NCBI RefSeq assembly: GCF_024586455.1
Contig: NC_065922.1
Span: 38,312,089-38,376,088, forward strand
Reading direction: 5' to 3'
Source: Bactrocera neohumeralis
Taxonomy: Eukaryota > Arthropoda > Insecta > Diptera > Tephritidae
DNA: 64,000 nucleotides
Translations under genes and position numbers: made by a program
The notes under the pieces: generated by a model
Told to the model about the DNA's origin: nothing
The model's input: the letters and a program-made list of their open reading frames with translations, nothing else
Database searches by the model: none
Part shown: positions 10,191-22,300 of the stretch, piece after piece
Layout: every line of letters begins with the position of its first letter
Numbering within the stretch: position 1 is the first letter of the stretch

Positions 10191-12179
10191 ATATCCAATT
10201 GGATGTTTATACAGTTATAAAGTAATAATGTTAAGTATAAATAGATAGTGTATATTTAGTGGTTACAACTTTTCGGTACTATATTTTACCAACATAAGTT
10301 TACATTATTAAACAAATAAACAAATTTATTAAATATGTATCTAAATATAAGTATTTGTGTTTATTTTATATTAAATTTTATTCACTTAAATTAGACTTTG
10401 AGTTAGTTTTTATGTAGTATTGAATCTTAAAGAAACATAATTTGTTAAAAATCATTTGAATTCCAGTACAAGATTTTCAATGTTGAAATATTTTATGATT
10501 CGAAGTAAGCAACCAATTCACGATCAACATGTTGTAAAGTATAAAAACCATAAATTTGTCAATCGGATGAGTTTGGTTTTGCAATGCAGTACGATTTTTG
10601 AAATAAAAAAGAGAATAATGTCTTTTTGATTAATTTTTTGTTTTTATTGACCTTCAAACTAATAAATATCTACATATAATGTCTTATATAAAGTATGCTT
10701 GAACATATGTATGTACATACAAATTTTTTTAAGTATATAAATAAAACGTGGTCATATATGGTATTTCCGTTCTACGCCAGAGTTTCAAGCCCACACAGAT
10801 GCATATGGATGTATAAATGTATATATATACATATGTATGTCCATTAAGTCGAATGAACAAATTGTTACTGATGGTTGAAAAACTCTCCAACATTCCCAGT
10901 AGGATATATAAGTAGTATTTATGATATTGTGGACGCATAATTCTTAGGTCTTTAAGTATGAGCTTAAGACCTATGAAAGTAATAGCGTATTTTATTACAT
11001 TACGAAAATTTATGCATAAAGTAATATATGTGCATACATATAAAAATCCAAATATAGCTTAAAATTTTTTATTACATTTACTAAAAAATTTGAGATAAGA
11101 ATACTTTTTTTATAAATGTTGGAAAGGTCAAAACTTTCTAAGTGCAAAATATTGATATTTAAAGACCTTAAAGAACAAACTTTTTCTTTACTTAATCAAC
11201 TAAGCATAAACATATTTCGGATGGATATTTAGGAAATGACTCACACGAAGGAAATAATTATAAGAAAATTCGTTGAAGTTAAGTAAATAATTGAAATCAA
11301 ATTGAAATACTTCCAATGACTTAACGTTTTATCTAGGTTGGAGACTAATTTATATTTTAGGAAAAAATATATTTTCATTTAACAAGATGTTCGAAAATTT
11401 TTCCATATTGTTTATTTTTCTTAATTTACCCATTTGTGGGCGTCTTTCAATTTTGTTTTAGCTTAAATCTTTTTTATATAAATATATTTATTAGTTAGTT
11501 ATGAAACTTTTTTTAATTTTCAAGTTTGTTAAGCTTTACTTGTATTTAACATAAAACTTTTAAGAAAATCTTTCTGCGAGGTTTTCCAAATTGTAATACG
11601 AAAAAAATTCTCTTGAAGTATGAAAAATTGTATTTAATAGTTTACATTTAAGATATGTTACATTCATGATATACAGACAAGACACAGGTTAGAGATAGAT
11701 TTTTTATTAAGCGGAGACATAAGACGTATTACAAACTATGAAAGGATATGTTTGAGGCCGATGATTCAGATTAAATATAAAGAAAGTAATTATTCCATTA
11801 ATTAAACCGTAAACCGCTCAATGCACTAGCTAGGTGAAGCTTATGTCTCCCAGATTTAAACTTGCCCTTTTGAACATTTTATTCGCAATGCTGCATCGTT
11901 TGTAGACTGAAGATGTTAAAGTAAACACATAATTATATATATGTATATACATCTACGTATATTTATAAATACGTATTTTTGTGACATTTACCCACACGCT
12001 GACTAACTGATGCATAACCTATGAGCAAAATTAAGAGAACCAAAACCATATTTGGAATAGAAGAAACACATTAAATGTGCGTATGCACTATATTTGTGCT
12101 TGTTTTTTAAAGTATTGTTTGTTGGGTGGATATAGATACATGTATTTAATTTTTATTTCGGGTCTTGAAGTGATTTTGC
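10190..12179. other. Long AT-rich intergenic spacer
   Basis: No coding or RNA feature recognised. Short TATG/ATAC microsatellite-like runs occur near 10800-10835 and 11935-11965. Confidence 0.35.
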
Positions 12180-12183
12180 TTAA

Positions 12184-12927
12184 GGGGGTATTCTGGTCTA
12201 GAAATTTAAAAAAAATCGATTTTTTATTTATATTTTCAAAGTTTAACTATACAAAAAATGTGTGTACAAGAGGATTTTTCAAAATTCAAATTATTTTCGG
12301 AGATATAGGGCATTTTTCCGACCCGGCATCCAAACTGGTTCGGCTGGAACTAATCGAACAAAAGACTTTACGCGAAACTTTAAACGCGTTTTTCTCTAAA
12401 CTGACTTTTTCGGAACGATACCCACGATTTCTCAGGTTCTACTGGACCGATTTACTTGAAATTTTTATAAAGTCTTCTTTATAGGCTTGTCTATGGTTGG
12501 AACTAGCCCCATCCCCAAATTTTTATTTTTATTATTTTTAAAAAATTCGAAATAGTCAGAAAAAGTGATCCAAAAAAACTTTTTTTTTAGGCAGTCGCCA
12601 TTTTGTGAAAAAAAATTTTTCCCACTTTTCCGTAGTTCCGGCCATTGCGACATTATTCTAGATTAATAATCTTTTTTTTTTTGGTTTCAGATAACTAGGA
12701 GGGTTGAAATCATGGGTATGGTCACGTGGAAATTTTTAGAGACCCCCACTTCGTCAGCTCATAATTTTTGAAATTTTTTACTTTTTTTAGTTTTTAATTT
12801 TTTTCTGTACTCTTCTAAAATTAACAAATAACTAATAAAAAAATGGATAGTAAAAATATTAATTGCCTTTTTTTTACGACACTTTAAAAATTACCTGAAA
12901 TTCATGCTTCTAGACCCGAATACCCCC
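12184..12927. mobile_element. TTAA-flanked MITE 1
   Basis: Flanked by TTAA at 12180-12183 and 12928-12931. The ends are inverted: left GGGGGTATTCTGGTCTAG, right CTAGACCCGAATACCCCC. TTAA duplication is the piggyBac superfamily signature. The interior is AT-rich and non-coding; the 135-codon frame crossing the left end is fortuitous. It contains GAAACTTTAAACGCGTTTTT (from 12374), the reverse complement of a motif in three other repeats here. Confidence 0.7.
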
Positions 12928-13295
12928 TTAAGAATTGAGTTAAAATTATTTATGTACTTATATTTTGTATTATTATTAAAGTATTATAATACCTTCGTAA
13001 GAGATCTTTTCATTCGCACATGAAACTTTATTAGATAACATTTTATAAAAGTGTAATTAATTAATAAAATACTTAATTGATTATGACTCAGTTCGAAGAC
13101 TCCTGTTTAATGTAAGTTATAATATTCTGCTTTATAGTTGAACATATTTTTATGATGATATACATTTTATTTGATCTTAATTTAATATTTTCAGGTTAAT
13201 CAAGTCAATCCCGAAATTAATGGGATTGATGACACTATTATTATTTTGTGGTTTGTAAATGAGCGCCTTCTAGAAGAAGCAAACCTTTAATGTTG

Positions 13296-13331
13296 TATAT
13301 AAAAGTAACATTCTTATATTTGTGTTCAGTT
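13296..13331 (+). promoter_or_regulatory. TATA box and initiator of the RRM-like gene
   Basis: TATATAAAA at 13296-13304 is followed at the canonical distance by the insect initiator TCAGTT at 13326-13331, which puts +1 at A13328, 32 bases after the first T of the TATA box. The 5' UTR would be 46 nt, to the ATG at 13374. A TTCTAGAAGAA stretch just upstream (about 13269) resembles two heat-shock-element units, but that is weak. Confidence 0.75.
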
Positions 13332-13373
13332 CATTCTATTGAAGACAGCTGCTTAGTTGCTAATTTTTGAATC

Positions 13374-16300
13374 ATGTCATATATTGGAACAAACACTTCA
13401 GACGCTGAATGTGAAAGGGCGGATCAACCAAAAACCCGTCATTCGGATTTCATTTCAAAGTTAGCTGCAAACAAGTTATCCTTGGAATCTAAATGGACAA
13501 ATAAAAAGGATGATGAATCTGGATCAGAATTGTCGTACACAGAAAACTTTTTGACGAGAGGTGAGATAATATTTCAAAGTATTTGTCTCAGTTTTAAGCT
13601 TTATAACTGCTAATAAAAAAAAGTGAATCACAAAATACAGACTCTGGAAAAATATTATAAAACAAGTAAGGAAGGGCTAAATTCGGGTGCAACCGAACAT
13701 TTATACTCTTGCAACTTGCAAGAATTAAAGCCAGGGAAACACTTTAAGGTGTAAAACGAATCATAAAGAGTAAAGTCAGTTGGATGTTCGAAAATTCTGA
13801 TATTAGTTATATAGGGCCTAAGCCAAGTTTTCGCTCAAATTTATCTATTTTAGGCACAAAAATACACTGTTATGAATAAAACACGCTCTCTTGTCTTGAA
13901 CAGTTTTTATTGGATTTCAACAATTTTTAGTCATAAGGTGGCGCAAACTAAAGGCATTATCCGTGCAAAGTTTTATCCCGTTATATTAATTGCTTCTTGA
14001 TTTTTGTACTGGAAACTGAACGAATCAAGTGGTTTTTAAAATTGTGATAAGAATATGGGAAGTAAGCGTGGTTTTTCTCCGATTTTGCCCATTTTCACAA
14101 TCTGATATAAGAATGTAAAAATAATGCCCCTACTAAATTTTGTTGAAATCGATTGGTCGGTTCCTGAGATATGTGATCTCACCAAAAAGTGTGCGGTACT
14201 ATGCCCATTGTCCAATTTTCACACCAGCTCCCAAAAAGCTCTCTCAGGCCATCCTGGTGGTAAAATTTAATGTCTCTGGCGTATTTAATTATTGATTTAT
14301 CGCGCTTTAGTAGATTTTAACAGTACCGTTATATGGAGAATGGGCGGGGTTATCCTCCGATTTTATTCACTTTTACACTGTCGGTGGAAGTTCTTATAAG
14401 ATTTTTACTCAGCAAACTTGGTTTTTGTAGCTTTAGTGGTTTAGGAGATATATACATTAAGCATATTAGAGGGCGTGGCCACTCCCACTTTTTCAAAAAA
14501 TTTTGCCCACAGGTGCCCCTTGCTACTGCGATCTCCTGTGTCAAATTACAGCCATATATCTCAATTTAGTGCTTAGTTATAGCGCTTTACGTGTATTCGG
14601 TTAATGGGGATTTGTGGTCGTGGCAATGGTCTGATTCCGCCCATCTACGAACTCGAATTTTTTTTGTACTAATGAACCTACATACCAAGTTTCATTAAGA
14701 TATCTTAATTTTTACTCAAGTTACAGCTTGCACGGACGGAAGGACAGACAGACGGTCAACCGGATTTCAACTTTTCTCGTCAACCTTTGGTAAAATTTGG
14801 GTTTTAACAATGTTTGCTTATCACAATTATGTTGACTATGTCTATTTAAATTTATGAAATAATATTAGGTTGAGTTGGCACGATTTTCTACTGTGTAAAA
14901 CATTTTATGAAATTATTTGTTCTCCAGTTTGATCTAATAACTTTTTCCATCTTCGGGTAAGAGATAGATTCCACGCTCATAAATTTTTTGATCCATGCAT
15001 ACAATAAAACTGGTTTAAGTGGGTTTGACGTCCTGGTTTGAGGTAAAGACTTTTGGGCTATTTAGAGCGAGTTTTCCTTGTTAGAATTCGGACACAGTTC
15101 TTTATATTCTTCCTGTATTTATTTTGCAATTACTATTGATGTGGCTGCTGATATATTTTGTATACTTCAACCAGTTAGTCTTATGAGGCGTTAGAAAACT
15201 TTTGGCTCAAATATCATGGGCTGTTCGTATAAATTTATTAGTACAGATGAATGATCAGATGATAAGTCTGTACATGTATCAGCTGTCATAAGCGATCTAT
15301 CTATATTTTTGAATACATCAAAATCTATTAAGTCTGGTATTGTCGACTTACCAGGAGATATTATATCCAGGTTATTATGCTAATTCATAATGTAGTATAG
15401 CTGTCGGATTAATAAGACGTGAGCCCCAGTACGTGTGTTTTGCGTTGTAATCTCCACCTGCTAGAAATCTTTGACTTAGCGTTCCAAAAAAGTCTTTAAA
15501 TTCGCTCTCTGTAATTTTAAAACGAAGTGGACGGTATATAGCCGTAAGGTTTAAGTCACAATCCCGATCAGGTATTTCCAGCCTTGTTTCTTGCAAATTG
15601 TCAGAGTATAAAATGTTCGATTACATTCAAATTTAGCCCTTCCTTACTTGTTAAAAATTCTATTAGTAATACAAAATTTTTAAGGTGCATTTTTGCTGAC
15701 GCCTCTACATGAATTATCAATGGAACGAGCTGCAGTTATATGCGAGAAAATGAATTTCAAGGGTTGTTTCAGCCTAACGAAAACTGCTACGGGAATTCTT
15801 TTCAAGTTTTCACACCCAGACGATTATCAAGCCGTTTACAAGAAAGGATTCCACAAAATAACAGGAGCGAGATTTTATCGAAAGGTAAGCTCTTATTCAA
15901 AACAAATATTAGTGATAAATACCTTTCCAGCGGTACATTAACTTTACCAGTCGTTAAATTTTTTCTCCAGTGATTTCTTAACTAGCTAAATTTTTTTTAA
16001 TTTTTGTGCACAATATTTTTTAATAGGTAATGTTATTTTGAAAATATTGGTCTTTCCAATTTTTCTGAAATCCGCAGACACGGCCTTATTCACACGCGCT
16101 TAAAACAAAACCAAGAGTCTGATTCGGCTGAAATGTTGACAGTTGTCGTTAGAATATTCAATACAAGTATGGTAAATATATTTTGCGATAATGTGAGCTA
16201 AGTCATTATGGGCACACCATTGCATTATCTACATATATCGATTCATTCAGTTCGTAAAGTTATATTGCTTTAAGTTTTCCTTTTTTAAGTGTTTTAGCTT

Positions 16301-19300
16301 TACAAAAGCAAATTAACTAATATGAACCGATACAAATTGATATGCAAACATTATTTTTAGAACTTATTGTGTTGTTAATTTTTTTTATGAAAAAAAGGCA
16401 AATGGATTACATGCAATATGCTTATTGGCACATAGCATATGCTCAATTTCGCTTAAGTAATTACTTAAAACGCAATAACTTTACTTCCAATCAGTGAAAT
16501 GTCATGAAATTCTCACTGGGCAATCGATAAAGATAGCAGATTCTAACGCACCAGTCGACATATAGATGACTCCACCAGGGGGTGTCCTGATTACTTTGGA
16601 ACGCACCTTGTATATATTGGACTAGAAAATTTTATTTGCTACAAAGCTCAAAATCGCTATCATTAATACTTCTCGAGATATTCGACTTTTTACTTGTAAG
16701 TCATGCAGCCTTACTTAAAAAGCTGATGATAGCGATTTTGCGCTTTGTAGCAAATAAAATTTCCAACAAGTTTGTCATATACATTTTTTCTTTTGCTCTT
16801 GTCATTGACGACCTGACGTTAGGTTTGTAGAATGTTCAATTCTGAGGAATACATGTGTAAAGTCAAAGCGATGCCATAAAATTCCTCTGAGCTATAGAAA
16901 TTTGAAGATAAAAAATCACGATTATCGTGTTTTTTCCAATGGAAACTTAATATTAATATTAGGGGCTCAAATTTTCAAGGAATTCTTTTTAGGTTATTTC
17001 CAAGGAAATTTCAGTAGGAGATTGAAAAAATAGTTAAAAAAACACGCTTATCATATATCGGTCAATATGCAAGATATAAAAAGTGTGGGTCATATCTTGG
17101 ATTAAATATTGAGTAAGAAAAGGTTGTCGACCCTGGTATCTGGATTGCTTACGCCAACTACCGTCAGGCAACTCTATAGCAGTATTTAACGCTGTTTCAG
17201 CGCAATCCAAAAGAGTTTAAGTATTGTTTCGTGAACGTCAACAAAAAATGAACCAACTGGTATTGTTCCAAAGGATGTGAACACTGGAAAAGGCGCCGAT
17301 AAAAGTGATAACTTCAGTAAAAATTTAGATATTGCATAAGAACTTTGCACACGTGTCCTCTGGTAAAATGTAGACATTGAGATAAAAAATTGAATTGTAA
17401 TTTGGAGGACAAGATCGAAGTAGGAAGAGACGCATGCAGCCTAAATTTTTTGATGGTCGTGGAACTGCTACCTAAATGGTTTAATGTACCTACATATCTT
17501 TCGAACCGCGCCTCTCCATACACAAGTGAAATTGAGTAAAACCACTTCCATTCCCCACATAACGGTTATTATGAAAACTACTAAACTAGCGATAACACAC
17601 TGAAAAAATGCTCCACAAGCTTGAAATTTCACAAGGACGATTGTAAGGAAGGTCCTAATAGGACTAGTAGCAAAAATTGGATGAAGGGATCGGCAGCGCC
17701 CGCCTTTAGGTTAAATTATATTTCTCAGGAACTACTTGACCACTTTCAACCAAATTTGGTATGTGAGATTATCCAGACATATCTATTAGACAATATAAAA
17801 ATGGGCGAACCGAATACTCGTACCTATGTACATCCCATATAATAAACATTTAAATTTCATCTGATTTTTTCACTTTACATTATACTACTCAAACATCAAT
17901 GGAGTTATTATAATAAAACTTTACACAAAAAAGTGTCCTCAAGGTGTTGCATCTTACATAAAAATGGTCGAATCAAACTATAATTTGTTCCTTAATGCCT
18001 TAATGCCCCAATATCTTAACCCTAATATAAATATTTTTGAACGTCTATTTCGCTGTATACCGCGTATATCAGTTCATATGAAGAAAACTTAATGATATTC
18101 AGAAAGAATCCCTTATAACAGAGGATCCACTTGCCTAAAATGGACAATGGCGGCATTTTATCTTGTCCCATATATCTATTATACTAATTTTCAAACTTAT
18201 GTACATTTGACTTTGTACTTTATATAGATACATACATACTCGTATTACTCAAACTATGTGGCTTCTTAATGAAATTTAGAGAGCCCCTATATTAGTGAAG
18301 ATATGTCGTAATACCAAAACCATGAAGTTATACAAGTATTTCAAACTTCCGGCTGGCTTTATACCATCATATATTTGTAAAGTATTGAATATACTATAAT
18401 TTAATGTCGAAATGTGCGATAGCAACTCATGGTAAGCTTCCATATGCCACTTCCCATCCCCAGGATGACGAGAAAAGTTTAAATTCCGGTGACTGTCTAT
18501 TTGTCCGTCCGTCCTTGAGTAAAAATTGAGATATTTTGATGAAACTTGGTATGCGACTTCCTGAGTACAAAAAAATTACGAGTTCGTAGGTGGTTAGCAA
18601 ATAACCCTGGTCAAATATTATAAGATTGGATGATAACGCCGCTAGCTTCCAATATAACGGCATAAATCAATAACTAAATACGCCAGAGACGTTAAAATTA
18701 CCTCCGGGATAGTATGATAAGGCTTTATGGGATAATAACTCTCTGTATCAAAAATGGTTTGAATCGGCTCAATACTTCCCAGAGCCCCCAATTACCAACT
18801 ATAAAGATTTTCGAACTACCAGGTGACTTGATGCTGCATAAGTCGGTCAATATTTGAGTTATCTCAATGAAAATTACAAAGCGTGTTTTACTCATAACAG
18901 TGTATCTTTGTGCCTAAAATAAATAAAATTGGGCGAAAACTTTACTCACACCCCACATAACTAATGATTGGTGATTGTTTGTAAGGTACCTTAAGGTGTT
19001 AGGGGTAGTCAGAGGCACGAAAAAATGAGAGTTTCCAGTATTTTTTTTGCTATTAAATCACGTTATTTTACAAAAGTAGTATTGTGGCATTATTATAGGT
19101 TGTGTTGACTTAAAGTCACGAAAATTTCAAAAAAAAATTAATTTACAAAGTTATAGTTGTTTGTGTTGACCCTGTTCCAAAAAAAGGTACTTGCGGTGAC
19201 AAGCATAAGTCCTTGGAGATTCATCTAAAATCAATCGGACAAAAAAAATTAGTTTTATAAATAGATAATCCCGGACCTGATCGAAGGATTTTATTTTTTT

Positions 19301-22300
19301 TCAAAATTAACAAAATGACGGGCTCAGGAAATTTTTTTTTTAATTTTTTCGAAAAAATCAGCAGTTAGTTGGTCTTAAAAAATCGAAATTTTCGAAAAAA
19401 TAAAAATCCTTCGATCAGGCCCGAGTTTATTATGTATTATAAAAGCTGTAGAAATTTCATTAAAATCTACTGAACGGTTTTCGAGTTACACTTGTCACCG
19501 GTTCAAAAAACATAGTTTTGAGAAAAACGCGTTTAAAGTTTCACACTAGCGCTTTGAAGTGCCCGAGCTCTCTTTGTTATTTGTGGAATAACTCAAAAAC
19601 TAATTATCGGATCAACGGGAAATTTTCAGGGAATATTTTTAAGATATTACACTTAACGAAAATACAAAAAAAAAAAAAATTTTCAAAATTCTAACTACCC
19701 CTAACTCCTTAATGAAACACAGGGAATATTTTTTTAGTATGTCACATGATAATAGTTAATAGATTAAATCGGGACGATACTACTCTAACTCCCTTATAAT
19801 ACATATGTATAATAGTTTTCGTTTTTCTAGTAAACCTTTTGCCGAATATGTCGGTCAGTGTGTGAGTTATATAGTTTAAGTATATACATATATATGTGAT
19901 TCGATTCTGATCCTCTGTTTAACATTTTACACCTTTAGGTATTTCCCCGGTTTTGATTTCTGCAAGTTGCAAGAGTAATATAAAGTTTACTTGTTTAATA
20001 CTTGTATAAAGTTTTGCAAGGGTATGAGATATACGGTTACACCCGAACTTAGCCATTTCTTACTTATTTATTTTTCTTTTGTAAGAAAGGTGTTAATATT
20101 TAATAATTTTCATATTCCTGTTTCATAAATATGTATTTCAATTTCAAAATAATTCACAAGAAACTAATTACCATTGAATGAATATATCTTTACAGATAGC
20201 GATTCCCTGTCGACCGAAAAAAACATTCACTCTCTTTGTTATGGATGTGCCTGAAGATTTACCCGTCGAAGACATTAGGCATGCATTATACAAGTTCGAT
20301 TCTGTAGTTGAAGTAGTACGTCTTCATTACCAAACTCAACAATTAATGTCAAACGAAAAAATTCAAGAAGGTAATTATCGAAATAACATACTGATAAACT
20401 TACGTAGTTAGTAGTTGTTCACTAGGTCTGATTACCATTAAAGCTAAAGTGGAGTGCGGCCTATTTTTATACTGTCCCAACATTTTGTACTGAGTAAAAT
20501 AGTTTTGTTTACCAATTGGCTGTTTCCAACTCGACGAGTTGAATACCGGCTTTTTATGTGCCCGTCCGTCCACTCGTGAAAGCGATAACTTGATACAGTA
20601 TACTACTATACTGTATCTGCCAGAATACCAAAATGAGAGTCCTGACTAACAGAGTCACTAAATTACGATTGTGACAATTAGAGACATGAGACAATCGTGA
20701 CAAGCAGAACACCGATATAAGTCTTGCTCCATTTACTAGTCGTTTAAAACTTATAAATCTACCTACACTTACTAGACGTAGGGAAAGGCTTGGCATTATA
20801 TTCTTAGTAAAAATCCTGAAAGGAACAGTTAGCAGTTGTTTTCCTCACTTAGGTGATCTTTTATTTAGGAATGCATGTATGTATTTAAGTATGTCGTGTA
20901 TGGCGAAAAGATTTCATACCGATCGAAAATATAACCATCCAAATAGTGGGCGCTCTTTATTTGGGTTAATGTACATATCTTCTAAACTACTTAAGCTAAA
21001 ATAACCAAATTCGCTCACACCGAACCCCTTTAGCAACCCTATCGACACTGCAAATATAGATAAAATCGGAAGATAACTCTGTCCACTCGCCAAATACCAC
21101 ATATTTCTGCCAATATGTGAGTTATCTCAATAAAACTGAGGGAACGTGTTTTACTCAGAACAGTGTGTTTTTGCGAAAACTTAACCTAGGCCCCATACAG
21201 GGTTTGTCCGGAAAGTAAAAGGACTGATTGATTGATGAGCGTGCGCGCATCAACTGGATTCGCTAGAGGGTGTTCCTAGCTAACGAACAAGCGGCTGGTC
21301 AGTTGTCTCCGAGCACCTGGAGAGTTAGGGCAAATATTTTCGTGGGACATGTTTCTGTAAGTGGTGCAAGCCGAAAATGCAGCGTTCGTTAGAGCAGAGG
21401 TACGCGATTAAATTCTGTGTGAAACTCCGTAAATCTGCGACAGAGACGTTTGATATGATCAAACTGGCTTACTCAGATGCTGGGAAAAGAGCGCTGATAA
21501 AGACCGTGCTGGAAGACCTGCGACTTCGACAGACGACAATGTGACTCATGTGCGTAAAGTTTTGAACTCAGACCGTCGACTAAGTATTTGTTTAATTGCG
21601 CAGATGTTAAATTTATCAAAATCTGTGGTTCATGGCGTTGTGACGGAGCACTTGAACATGCGCAAGGTGTGCGCGAAGATGGTCCCAAAAGTGCTGATTG
21701 AAATTGCACAACGACAACGCCCCGCTCGCAACGCCTTTCTTGTGAACAGCTATCTAACCAAAGCCGGCGTCCCAACGCTTCCGCAGCCGCCCTACAGCCC
21801 AGATGTGAATTTTTTTTAAATCGACTTAGTCCTTTTACTTTCCGTATAATTAACATAAGGATTTTCGAATATCATTGGTGATTGTATGTGACGTACTTAA
21901 TGAAACCCAGGAACATTTTTTTAGTGTGTGGCAGGTAATATATTCTTCCTCTTTACTGGCGATTATAGTCGAGTTAACAACAGCGCGTCAGTCGTTTCTT
22001 CTTTTCGCTACGTGGCACCAATTGGATATTCCAAGCGAAGCCAGGTTCTTCTCCACTTGGTCCTTCCAACGGAGTGGAGGTCTTCCTCTTCCTCTGCTTC
22101 CTCCGTCGGGTACTGCGTCGAATACTTTCAGAGCTGGAGTCCATTCGGACAACATGACCTAGCCAGCGTAGCCGCTGTCTTTTAATTCGCTTCATCAATT
22201 GTTGTCATCGTCCAAGCCTCTGCACCATATAGCAGGACGGGAATATGAGTGACTTATAGAGTTTGGTTTTTGTTCGTCGAGAGAGGAGTTTGCTTCTCAA

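Noticed and set aside
12077..12484. 135-codon plus frame
   Set aside because: It crosses the left end of the TTAA MITE and has no codon or family signal.
17621..17842. 73-codon plus frame
   Set aside because: Lies in the AT-rich interspersed repeat and is not kept in other copies.
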